Source: Streptobacillus notomytis
GTDB taxonomy: Bacteria; Fusobacteriota; Fusobacteriia; Fusobacteriales; Leptotrichiaceae
Assembly: GCA_001612575.1 (NCBI GenBank)
Contig: LJRV01000165.1
Span: 34,449-98,448, forward strand
Direction: 5' to 3'
Length of the DNA: 64,000 nucleotides
A program made the position numbers and the translations under genes. How positions within the stretch are numbered: position 1 is the first letter of the stretch; every line of letters starts with the position of its first letter. Shown here in pieces: positions 29,501-36,641 of this stretch. The notes beneath the pieces were generated by a model. The model searched no databases, had not been told where the DNA came from, and saw only the letters and a program-made list of their open reading frames with translations.

Positions 29501-30465
29501 TAAAAGAAATAATTGGATTAGAAATATCATCTCCTCTAACTTTATATAATGATGAATATGATGAAAAAGGATATTATTTAAAAAATGATGAACATGAAAT
29601 ATATTATGAAGTTAGTGGAAATGAACAAGGTATACCTGTAGTGTTTGTTCATGGAGGACCAGGAGCTCCTATGGGTGATTATTCAAAAAGATTTTTTAAT
29701 AAAGATAAATTTAAAATAATAGTTATAGATCAAAGAGGTTGTGGAAAAAGTAAACCTTTTGCAAAAATAGAAGGAAATAATACTTTTTCTCTGATAGATG
29801 ATATGGAGAAAATAAGAGAAAAACTTGGGATAGAAAAATGGATAGTATTTGGTGGTTCATGGGGATCAACATTATCTTTAGTTTATGCTATAAATCATCC
29901 AGAAAGAGTTTTAAAATTAGTTTTAAGAGGAATATTTTTAGGAAGATCTGAAGATGTAGATTGGCTATATAAAGAAGGGGCAAGCTATATTTACCCATTA
30001 GAATTTGAAAAATTTTTAGCACCATTAACTATAGAAGAAAGAAAAGATCCAGTTAAGTCATATTTAAAATATTTACAAATGGATTTAGAAATAGCTAAAA
30101 AGTATGCCAAGGTATGGTCAGATTGGGAACATTCTTGTGTAAGACTTATTAGAAAAGATAATTTAAGTGAGATATCGCAATCAGATATTTCTATGGCTAT
30201 TATAGAATGTCTGTATTTTAATAATAATTCTTTTCTTCCAACAGATAAATATATTTTAGAAAATACTGATAAAATAAAAGATTTAGAAATAGATATAGTT
30301 CATGGTAGATATGATGTTGATTGTAGAATTATTGGAGCTTATGAATTATATAAAAAACTAAACAATGCAAAATTTTATATAATTCAAGATGCAGGACATT
30401 CTAGTTTAGAAAAAGGTATTACACATAAATTGATGGAAATTATGGAGGAATATAGTGAAAGATAA
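29497..30465 (+). CDS. Proline iminopeptidase-like hydrolase
   Basis: 322 residues of the S33 alpha/beta-hydrolase family. The N-terminal oxyanion region is VHGGPGAPMGDY, followed by DQRGCGKS. The nucleophile elbow is FGGSWGSTLSL, and DAGHSS near the end supplies the His. These are the signatures of prolyl aminopeptidase, which releases N-terminal proline from peptides in the cytoplasm. Length and motif order agree. The ATGA overlap with the preceding hydrolase and the 11-base overlap with the next gene show a tightly packed operon. Confidence 0.88.
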   Translation: MIKEIIGLEISSPLTLYNDEYDEKGYYLKNDEHEIYYEVSGNEQGIPVVFVHGGPGAPMGDYSKRFFNKDKFKIIVIDQRGCGKSKPFAKIEGNNTFSLIDDMEKIREKLGIEKWIVFGGSWGSTLSLVYAINHPERVLKLVLRGIFLGRSEDVDWLYKEGASYIYPLEFEKFLAPLTIEERKDPVKSYLKYLQMDLEIAKKYAKVWSDWEHSCVRLIRKDNLSEISQSDISMAIIECLYFNNNSFLPTDKYILENTDKIKDLEIDIVHGRYDVDCRIIGAYELYKKLNNAKFYIIQDAGHSSLEKGITHKLMEIMEEYSER

Positions 30466-31291
30466 GATAAAATTAATAGCTATAGATTTTGATGGTACTT
30501 TTTTAGATGATAGTCATTTCAAACAGGATTTAAGTTATGTTGATAAATTAAGAGAAAAAAATTTAAGTCAAGAAATAGTATTTGCTAGTGGAAGAGCAAC
30601 AGCAGGTATAGTAGAACTTATAAAAAAATTGAAAATGACAGATATGGTTAGATATATAATAGGGCATAATGGTTCTGAAATATTTGATTTAAAAGAAAAT
30701 AAAATAATATATCAAGAACCTATGGATAATGAAATAGTATTTAATATTATAGATCTTTTAGAAAAAAATGGATTTAATAATCCACTTAGTATACATGATT
30801 GGGATAAGTTTTATACTTACAAAAATTCTGAAGAATATAAGGAAATGATTGAATTAGAGCAAAAGGTAAATTTTGTTAATTTAATTAATATACATAATGT
30901 TCAAGATTTTCCTAAAGATAAGATGAAAATGATGATATTTACTAAGAGTAAGATAGAACAAGAAGGTATATATAACTTGATTTCTAATAGTAAGTTTAAT
31001 GACAAGGTTACACAGGCAAGAAGTAGCTTTATTTTAAATGAGCTTACTAAAAAAGGAGTAAATAAGGCAAAAGGATTAGAATTTATTTGCTTAAAATTAG
31101 GTATAGATTTAAAAGAAGTACTAGCTTTTGGAAATGCAGAAAATGATATAGAAATGTTGCTTAAAGTAGGTTATGGTTTTGCTATGAAAAATTCTGAAGA
31201 AATCTTACTTAAAAAAATAAAAAGGGTTACTAAATATACAAATAATGAATTTGGTGTAGAAAGAGAAATAATTGATTTTTTAGGTATTTAG
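30455..31291 (+). CDS. HAD-superfamily phosphatase, Cof type
   Basis: 278 residues. HAD motif I is IAIDFDGTFLDD at residues 8-19, motif II is the S in FASGRAT, and motifs III/IV are K in the KGVNKAKGL region and GNAENDIEM. This is the Cof/YbiV subgroup, which removes phosphate from sugar phosphates or pyridoxal phosphate in the cytoplasm. The start is a GTG at 30455, supported by GGAGG 6 bases before it, inside the end of the peptidase gene. The substrate is not predictable. Confidence 0.88.
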   Translation: MKDKIKLIAIDFDGTFLDDSHFKQDLSYVDKLREKNLSQEIVFASGRATAGIVELIKKLKMTDMVRYIIGHNGSEIFDLKENKIIYQEPMDNEIVFNIIDLLEKNGFNNPLSIHDWDKFYTYKNSEEYKEMIELEQKVNFVNLINIHNVQDFPKDKMKMMIFTKSKIEQEGIYNLISNSKFNDKVTQARSSFILNELTKKGVNKAKGLEFICLKLGIDLKEVLAFGNAENDIEMLLKVGYGFAMKNSEEILLKKIKRVTKYTNNEFGVEREIIDFLGI

Positions 31292-31306
31292 TAGAAAGGA
31301 TATACT

Positions 31307-32614
31307 ATGTCAGAAATATTTAAATATATTAGCCCTAATATACTTTTACCTATAATCATAATCATATTATCTTTATTTATGAAAATGAGATTAAAAGATG
31401 CTCTTATGTCAGGGATTACACTTGCCATTGCATTTACATCAATTTCTTTAGTTATAGGATTTATGTTTGAAACAATAGCCCCTGTAGCTCAGAAATTTGC
31501 ATTTAAACTTGATGTTATAGATCTTGGTTTTTCACCAATGGTAACTATTTCATTTGCCTGGCATTTTTCTATATTATTCTTTCCTTTGCAGATTATACTA
31601 AATTTAATTATGATACATTTTAATTTTACTAATATATTAAATGTAGATATTTTTAATATTTGGACTAAGGCATTTACAGCAGCTATAGTTACTGTTATAT
31701 CTGGAAGTTTAATTTTTGGATTCATAGCTGCAATTATTCAAATTTTAGTAGAATTAAAAGTTGCAGAGAAAATTAAACCCAGGGTAGAAGAAATGACAGG
31801 TATTGAAGATATTACTACTACACATATTTCTATTATACAATGCATAATTATGTATCCTATTAATAATCTTTTAGATAAAATACCATTTATTAAAAATACA
31901 AAGCTTGATATAGAAGCTTTGAAAAATAGTATAGGTATTTTTGGTGAAGATTCTGTTATGGGATTTTTAATAGGAATGATGCTTTCAATATTTTCAGGCT
32001 ATTCATTAATTGAAAGTGTTGAAATAGCTATAAAACTTGCAGCAGCATTGGTATTATTGCCAATAATAGCTAAAATGTTTGTAAAAGCATTAAATCCAGT
32101 ATCAAAAGTAGCAAAAATTTTTATGGAAAATAGGTATAAGAATAAAGATATAGTTATAGGGGTAGAATGGACTATACTAGGATCAATAGGTGAATTATGG
32201 ATAGTTTCAGTACTTTTAATTCCTATTACATTAATTTTGGCATTAATATTTTCAAAATTAGGATTTAGTAGTATTTTGCCATTAGCAGGAATAATAAATC
32301 CTATGGTAGTGGTTCCAGCATTAATAATATCAAATAGAAACTTACTTAAAATGTTAATTCTGGGAACTTTAATAACACCAATTTATCTTATGGTTTCTAC
32401 AAATATTGCACCAGCAATAACAGAATTATCAAAAAATATTAATATAATAGAAAATGAGAGTCAGTTGATGAGTTATTATGCATTTGAAAGTCCGTATTTT
32501 AGATGGACACTTATAAAATTATTTGAATTTAAAATTTATGGAATAATTTCTTTCATAACTTTAATATTATTATTTATATATTTTTATAATAACTTTGGTA
32601 ATAAAAAAATATGA
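31307..32614 (+). CDS. PTS galactitol-type IIC permease, orphan
   Basis: A 435-residue membrane protein with many hydrophobic helices, like EIIC of the galactitol (GatC) PTS family: an N-terminal ILLPIIIIILSLFMKMRLKDA and a central NPV/NPM-containing helix region (LAGIINPMVVVPAL). In this family IIC moves a sugar alcohol while IIA and IIB phosphorylate it. No IIA or IIB gene is nearby, so it either shares partners encoded elsewhere or acts differently. AAAGGA lies before the ATG. It is followed by a weak hairpin and then the first poly-G promoter. Confidence 0.75.
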   Translation: MSEIFKYISPNILLPIIIIILSLFMKMRLKDALMSGITLAIAFTSISLVIGFMFETIAPVAQKFAFKLDVIDLGFSPMVTISFAWHFSILFFPLQIILNLIMIHFNFTNILNVDIFNIWTKAFTAAIVTVISGSLIFGFIAAIIQILVELKVAEKIKPRVEEMTGIEDITTTHISIIQCIIMYPINNLLDKIPFIKNTKLDIEALKNSIGIFGEDSVMGFLIGMMLSIFSGYSLIESVEIAIKLAAALVLLPIIAKMFVKALNPVSKVAKIFMENRYKNKDIVIGVEWTILGSIGELWIVSVLLIPITLILALIFSKLGFSSILPLAGIINPMVVVPALIISNRNLLKMLILGTLITPIYLMVSTNIAPAITELSKNINIIENESQLMSYYAFESPYFRWTLIKLFEFKIYGIISFITLILLFIYFYNNFGNKKI

Positions 32615-32637
32615 GTATTTAATATTCAGATTTTTTG

Positions 32638-32668
32638 TTGACAAAATAATGAGGGGGGGGGGTATAAT
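32638..32668 (+). promoter_or_regulatory. Poly-G spacer promoter P1 (predicted phase-variable)
   Basis: A perfect TTGACA (32638-32643), then AAATAATGA, then ten G (32653-32662), then a perfect TATAAT (32663-32668). The spacer is 19 bases; 17 would need eight G. The G run lies wholly in the spacer and directly touches the -10 box. It drives the barrel genes at 32704 and 33254. A short weak hairpin with a T run (about 32614-32636) precedes it. Confidence 0.85.
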
Positions 32669-32703
32669 TAATTGAATAAATAATTAAAATAGGAGAATAA
32701 TAA

Positions 32704-33237
32704 ATGAAAAAATTGTTTTTGATGATGTCATTTGTAGGCTTAATTTCGTTTTCAAATGATATTATTGGACCAAGGTATAGATTGGAGTTTTCTCAAGGTA
32801 CTATAAGTGTTAGAGAAAATAAGAAGTTTAGAAGTTTTAAATTTTCTTCAAGTTCAATTTCAGTATTATCAGAATGGGAATTTAGAATTAATGAAAAATT
32901 TGATATTACTTTTGGACCTAAAATGACATTAAATGTAGCTATTAATTTTGTTGAAATTTTTTCTCCAACAATAAGACATAGTTTAATTTTTGGAGGAGAA
33001 GTAGATTTAAATTATAAAATAAAAAAAGATATTAAATTATATGCTGGGATAGAAGCAGGTGCAGGGATAGGATTTCAAATATTTCATGAAATTAAAGATA
33101 CACATTTTAACATACCAGAATTTACATCTATAAGTAAAATGTCATTTGGAGTTAAAATAAAGGATAAATTTAATATAGCACTTTATACAGGTGATATTAA
33201 AGGAATGATAGGAATAGAAGCAGGATATACATTTTAA
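32704..33237 (+). CDS. Small outer-membrane barrel protein, family member 1
   Basis: 177 residues. A Sec signal peptide (about residues 1-18, ending GLISFSN) is followed by a beta-rich body with alternating polar and hydrophobic residues and a C-terminal GYTF. The final Phe and the pattern of the last strand are the typical signal for insertion by the BAM complex. Family blocks are IGPRYRLE, SEWEFRINEKFDITFGPKMT, GGEVDLNYKIKKDIKLYAGIE and FGVKIKDKFNIALYTGD. About 8 strands are likely. The function is unknown; porin, adhesin or evasion roles are possible. It sits behind P1 with AGGAGA as its ribosome binding site. The next copy starts 16 bases later. Confidence 0.8.
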   Translation: MKKLFLMMSFVGLISFSNDIIGPRYRLEFSQGTISVRENKKFRSFKFSSSSISVLSEWEFRINEKFDITFGPKMTLNVAINFVEIFSPTIRHSLIFGGEVDLNYKIKKDIKLYAGIEAGAGIGFQIFHEIKDTHFNIPEFTSISKMSFGVKIKDKFNIALYTGDIKGMIGIEAGYTF

Positions 33238-33253
33238 GGGAGAAGAATAATAT

Positions 33254-33820
33254 ATGAAAAAAATATTGTTATTAATACTAATTACTGGATTATTTTCATT
33301 TAGTAATTCGAAAAATAAAGTTTCTATTATAAAATCTACTTCTATTAAAATAAGTGGACCAAGATACAGATTAGAGGGAGCTTTTGGTTTTTTAAGTAGT
33401 AAAGAAGATTATAGCTATAGAAATAATAGATTTTTTTCAGGTTCTATAGCATTATTACCAGAGTGGAAGGCTCAAATTAATGAAAAAATAGATGCTACAT
33501 TTGGACCTAAAGTTACATTAGATGTTTCATTTAGTTTATTTGGAGGTCTTTATACAGTTAAACCTAATTTAAATTTGGGAGTAGAAGCAAATTTTAATTA
33601 TAGAATAAAAGAAAAAATTAAAGTATATGGTGGAGTAGAAATTGGAACAGGAGTAGGGGTTTCAATAAATTATGCGAATGTTAATACTTATGAAGCTATA
33701 CTTACAACTATAAGTAAGATGTCTCTAGGTGTTAAAATAAATGATAAATATAATGTAGGGATTTATTTAGGAAATAATATTAAAGGTATGCTTGGATTAG
33801 AAGCATGATATACTTTTTAA
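33254..33820 (+). pseudogene. Outer-membrane barrel family member 2, last four residues lost
   Basis: The reading frame from ATG 33254 ends at TGA 33806-33808 after GLEA. In the same frame the next codons are Tyr, Thr, Phe and TAA (33809-33820). All intact neighbours end GYTF or close to it, and copy 1 has GGA at the matching codon. One G to T change (GGA to TGA) has therefore removed the outer-membrane sorting signal and end of the last strand. The rest (184 residues, signal peptide, SGPRYRLEGA, PEWKAQINEKIDATFGPK) is intact, so the change is recent. The product would be exported but probably not inserted properly. It shares P1 with copy 1. Confidence 0.8.
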
Positions 33821-33847
33821 ACAGTAGTTGATACTACTGTTTTTTTA
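33821..33847 (+). terminator. Terminator between barrel copies 2 and 3
   Basis: A perfect 8-bp stem ACAGTAGT/ACTACTGT with a TGAT loop and six T. The T run ends directly before the TTGACA of the next promoter, so P2 is insulated from P1. Confidence 0.9.
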
Positions 33848-33877
33848 TTGACAAAATATCGGGGGGGGGGGTATAAT
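33848..33877 (+). promoter_or_regulatory. Poly-G spacer promoter P2 (predicted phase-variable)
   Basis: TTGACA (33848-33853), AAATATC, eleven G (33861-33871), TATAAT (33872-33877). The spacer is 18 bases. The leader downstream is clearly homologous to that of P1 (TAATTG-AATAAA and GAGAATAATAAATG). It drives barrel copy 3. Confidence 0.85.
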
Positions 33878-33912
33878 TAATTGGAATAAAAACTAAAATA
33901 TGAGAATAATAA

Positions 33913-34500
33913 ATGAAAAGATTATTGTTAATGATAACATTATTAATAGGGTTAATAACATTTCCAGCAAAATTAAGTGGACCAAGATATAGGTTAGAGG
34001 GAGCAATTAGTGCATTTCCATATCCTAGTAATAGTACTAATGGAGTGTTAAAAATAGAACCATTTATTTATCAAGCTATAGCTTTTTTACCTGAATGGAA
34101 ATCAGAAATAAGTAAGATATTTGATGTAACATTTGGACCTAAACTTACGGTAATTTTATCAGAACAAATATTTGAATCTAAATTTGAAATATTTCCTAAT
34201 ACAACTTTAAGTATGGAAACAGATTTAAACTTTAGAGTAAAAGAAAACGTTAAAATATATCTTGGAATGGAAGCAGGATTGGGAGTTGGAGTAAGTTTTT
34301 CATATAAAAAAAATGGTGGAAGTAGTAATAAAAGTAGTAGTAGTCAAAGCATTAGTTATAATACTTCAGAAGTAATACCAGCAATTATGTTTAAGGGTTC
34401 TATAGGTGCTAAATTAAAGGATAAGTATAATGTAGCCTTATATGGTGGTATTTTAGGAAAAGGATTCTTGGGAGTGGAGTTTGGATATACGTTTGAATAA
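33913..34500 (+). CDS. Outer-membrane barrel family member 3
   Basis: 195 residues with signal peptide (MKRLLLMITLLIGLITF, cleaved near residue 19), then LSGPRYRLEGA, PEWKSEISKIFDVTFGPK, a body of beta strands, and a final FGYTFE. A Gly/Ser/Asn-rich stretch (residues 137-152, NKSSSSQ) coded by AGT repeats looks like a surface loop. Its ribosome binding site is weaker than copy 1: TATGAGAAT where copy 1 has TAGGAGAAT. It has its own promoter P2 and its own terminator. Probably an outer-membrane protein of unknown role. Confidence 0.8.
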   Translation: MKRLLLMITLLIGLITFPAKLSGPRYRLEGAISAFPYPSNSTNGVLKIEPFIYQAIAFLPEWKSEISKIFDVTFGPKLTVILSEQIFESKFEIFPNTTLSMETDLNFRVKENVKIYLGMEAGLGVGVSFSYKKNGGSSNKSSSSQSISYNTSEVIPAIMFKGSIGAKLKDKYNVALYGGILGKGFLGVEFGYTFE

Positions 34501-34530
34501 AAAGGCAAGATTTATCTTGCCTTATTAATT
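34501..34530 (+). terminator. Terminator after barrel copy 3
   Basis: A perfect 9-bp stem AAGGCAAGA/TCTTGCCTT with a TTTA loop, followed by ATTAATTTTATT. It closes the first barrel cluster and borders the region of broken genes. Confidence 0.85.
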
Positions 34531-34533
34531 TTA

Positions 34534-34787
34534 TTAAAATATAATACTATCAATTACTGTATATAAATTACTTTCAAGTTCATTTATTTGTTCTTTTTTA
34601 AACTTAAATGAATTCATTTCTTTAGATTTAAATGAATGTATTTCTGCTATTTTACGTTTTTTCGTAGAAATTAAAACATCCTCTATATTTTTTTCTTTAT
34701 CAAAGTTTAAAATAAAACTATTTTTGTTGTCGTTAATTTCATCGACATCAAAAACAATAATATATTTAGCATTATTATTTTTATTTA
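34534..34787 (-). pseudogene. Unidentified gene remnant
   Basis: On the minus strand a frame without start codon runs about 84 codons to TAA at 34534-34536. It reads IIVFDVDEINDNKNSFILNF, then KRKIAEIHSFKSKEMNSFKF and ends SIIF. An in-frame stop lies just upstream. The frame differs from that of the fragment at 34805, which could be the other half of the same gene. I do not recognise the product. Confidence 0.4.
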
Positions 34788-34804
34788 TTTTTTATATTTA
34801 TTAA

Positions 34805-34987
34805 TTAAATTTCCCTTACCTTTTGAAGAAATGTGTCTAATTGAGCAGAATGATTTTTTTTATGTTCTGTATAATTTATCTGGCTTACCATTGAAAAACC
34901 ATCGTCCATAATAGCAAGCATATCTAAAACAATCTTTTCATTAATATATATTGGAACAATGAGTCTGTCTAAATTTATATCGGCCAT
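34805..34987 (-). pseudogene. N-terminal fragment of a DUF6414-like protein
   Basis: Sixty codons from ATG 34987 (MADINLDRLIVPIYINEKI) to TAA 34805-34807. The block VPIYINEKIVLDMLAIMDDGFS-MVSQINYTEHK reminds me of DUF6414 proteins, which are several times longer. A GTAATT...AAAGGAATTAAA stretch with AGGAA precedes the ATG; an upstream in-frame start at 35020 is less likely. The short length and the shifted remnant downstream suggest a truncated gene. The family call is from memory and weak. Confidence 0.35.
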
Positions 34988-35062
34988 TATTTTAATTCCT
35001 TTCCTGCTTCTATTTTTCATTTACAAATTTAAATTTGTTTATCTATTTATTACTTAAAATAA

Positions 35063-35907
35063 TTATTTCTTTCCCTCTAATTTTTTAATACCATTATCAT
35101 TAAGCTTTTCAAGTGATGTCAATTGTGTTCTTGCAAGCTTTCTAAGTTCTATTATTCTTTCTTTTTGATCCATATCTTTACCGATAAGAACCGTATTATA
35201 GCTTTCCATATTTGCAAGTACAAGTAACTCATTCAAACTTGCATAATCTCTTATATTACCCTCTATGTCAGGATTTTCTTCACGCCACTGTTTTGCTAGC
35301 TTATTAAATAAGGCAACATTGAGCATATCTGCTTCACTTGCATATTTATAGGATAATTGTTAGTTGGTAAGATCCTTTAATAGATATTCTTTGACTGCAT
35401 CTGTATGGATTTTATAGTTAATCTTTAAGATTTCTCTATTTAAATTCCAATCTAATGATAGCTTAGAATTTTCATTTGACTTAAGTATTTTGTAGTCTTG
35501 AATAATATATAACTTAAACTCTAGAGATAACCATGAAGTAAATTCCATAGCAATATCATAGTGTGCATATGTACTGCTATATCTTCCTGCTTTAGATATA
35601 ATCCCAATAGCATTAGTAGACCCTATCCACTTTTGTGGAGTCATAGTAAATCTATTTAGCCCTGATTCATTTTTAAACGTGTCGAATTGAACACGATTAA
35701 AATTTTCATTATTAAGAGCTTCCTACAATCCTATAAACTCTAATGTATTTCGGTTTCTCATCCAGTTTTGAATAACAAATCGTGGATCATCACTTTCCTG
35801 TACTTTGCAATATCGGTAAGACTTATATAATCATTTTTAAAGTCTTCAGTATAAATTTGAATTGAAAATCCTTGTACCTCAATTTTGTCTTTTTTTATCT
35901 TAGACAT
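35063..35907 (-). pseudogene. KilA-N domain protein with one frameshift and two stop codons
   Basis: Start ATG 35907 lies behind GGAGGAATTC. The text reads DYISLTDIAKYR, then shifts frame at about 35815 into DDPRFVIQNWMRNRNTLEFIG, meets TAG where the family has Trp (GLWE), goes on through RFTMTPQKWIGSTNAIGIISK, AHYDIAMEFTSWLSLEFKLYI and KYKIHTDAVKEYLLKDLT-like text, meets TAA near 35360, and ends with MLNVALFNKLAKQW and LEKLNDNGIKKLEGKK at 35063. The KilA-N domain is a DNA-binding fold of phages, mobile elements and accessory islands. With three lesions the gene is dead. All parts are still in order. Confidence 0.85.
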
Positions 35908-36038
35908 ATGAATTCCTCCTCTATGCTGATGGACTGTTTACAATATTTATTTTCTTAATAATTGCTCTAAATAGCACACCAACTATTAATTTTTTCAGTT
36001 TTAAATTCTAGTAGAAGTCCTAAAATACTCTTATTTAC
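35908..36038. other. Non-coding stretch between two broken genes
   Basis: About 130 bases carrying the ribosome binding site of the KilA-N remnant at its left edge. I see no ORF, hairpin with T tail, or repeat in the rest. Confidence 0.5.
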
Positions 36039-36474
36039 TTAACTATTTTCCTCTATCATTATTATGACACGAAACCCCACAGTAAAGTCCCAAACATAGT
36101 TATCCCTGTTTATCATAGAAAGTTTTGTCATTAATTCAGTTACGTATTTCGGTGTTAATATAACATCGTTCTTATAACTATTAGGAATATCAACCCACTC
36201 ATTCAACACATTAAATAATTTTTCTGTGAAATCTAAATGCTTTGCAGATGTGAAAATAGGTATTATATTATTTTTAACATTTGTATAGACTGTTTTTTAC
36301 AGACTTCCATAAGTCAGAGTAGATAAAAACTCTTGAGAGATCATTTATAATCATAGCTTTCTTTTCTTCCAAGAACGATGAAATTTTGTTAATAATTAAA
36401 CTCTTCATCGAGTTTACTTGAAATGAAGTATATTGTTTAAGTATAGATAAAAAAGAGAAAGAACCAACACTCAT
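36039..36474 (-). pseudogene. N-6 adenine DNA methylase (HsdM-like) remnant
   Basis: The minus strand holds two frames. From 36474 to 36274 it reads SFLEEKKAMIINDLSRVFIYSDLW. After a frameshift, from about 36275 to 36039, it reads PIFTSAKHLDFTEKLFNVLN, EWVDIPNSYKNDVILTPKYV, TELMTKLSMINRDNYVWDFT. The text NDV-LTP-YV and YVWD recall the region leading into the SAM-binding motif of HsdM-type N6 methylases. The SAM motif itself is degraded (TVGFRVIIM) and no NPPY motif remains. It is an internal fragment of a restriction-modification-type methylase. Together with KilA-N it marks an old accessory island. Confidence 0.6.
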
Positions 36475-36610
36475 TGAGTTACTCAGAAAAAATATTGGTA
36501 TTACTCCAAATAAGGAGAGGAATTCAAAGGTTTTGAATTGGATTTATATATAGAAAAAGAAAAGATGATAAAAAAATGTATTATGAGGGAGTTGAATATA
36601 AATGTAATAG
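36475..36610. other. Short region without supported gene
   Basis: On the plus strand a frame without start reads EPTLIELLRKNIGITPNK, too short to identify. Given the broken genes to the left, it is probably further remnant DNA. No hairpin or repeat was seen before the terminator at 36611. Confidence 0.4.
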
Positions 36611-36636
36611 AAAAAGCAGAGACATCTCTGCTTTTT
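36611..36636. terminator. Bidirectional terminator after the alpha-glucan hydrolase gene
   Basis: A perfect 7-bp core GCAGAG-A extended by five A:T pairs on each side (AAAAAGCAGAG / CTCTGCTTTTT) with a 4-base loop. The A and T runs make it work on either strand. It lies 5 bases beyond the stop of the minus-strand gene at 36642. Confidence 0.85.
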
Positions 36637-36641
36637 GATAT

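Noticed and set aside
33806..33808. UGA as a sense codon (Gly or Trp), suggested by two in-frame TGA codons at 33806 and 22374
   Set aside because: Intact genes such as yaaA, the HemZ-like gene, hydrolase copy 1 and the PTS IIC gene end in TGA at the expected length. One TGA would have to mean Gly and the other Trp. Mutation is the simpler reading.
34531..36610. Intact mobile element or transposase
   Set aside because: No transposase or integrase frame, terminal inverted repeats or target duplications are visible. Only gene remnants remain.
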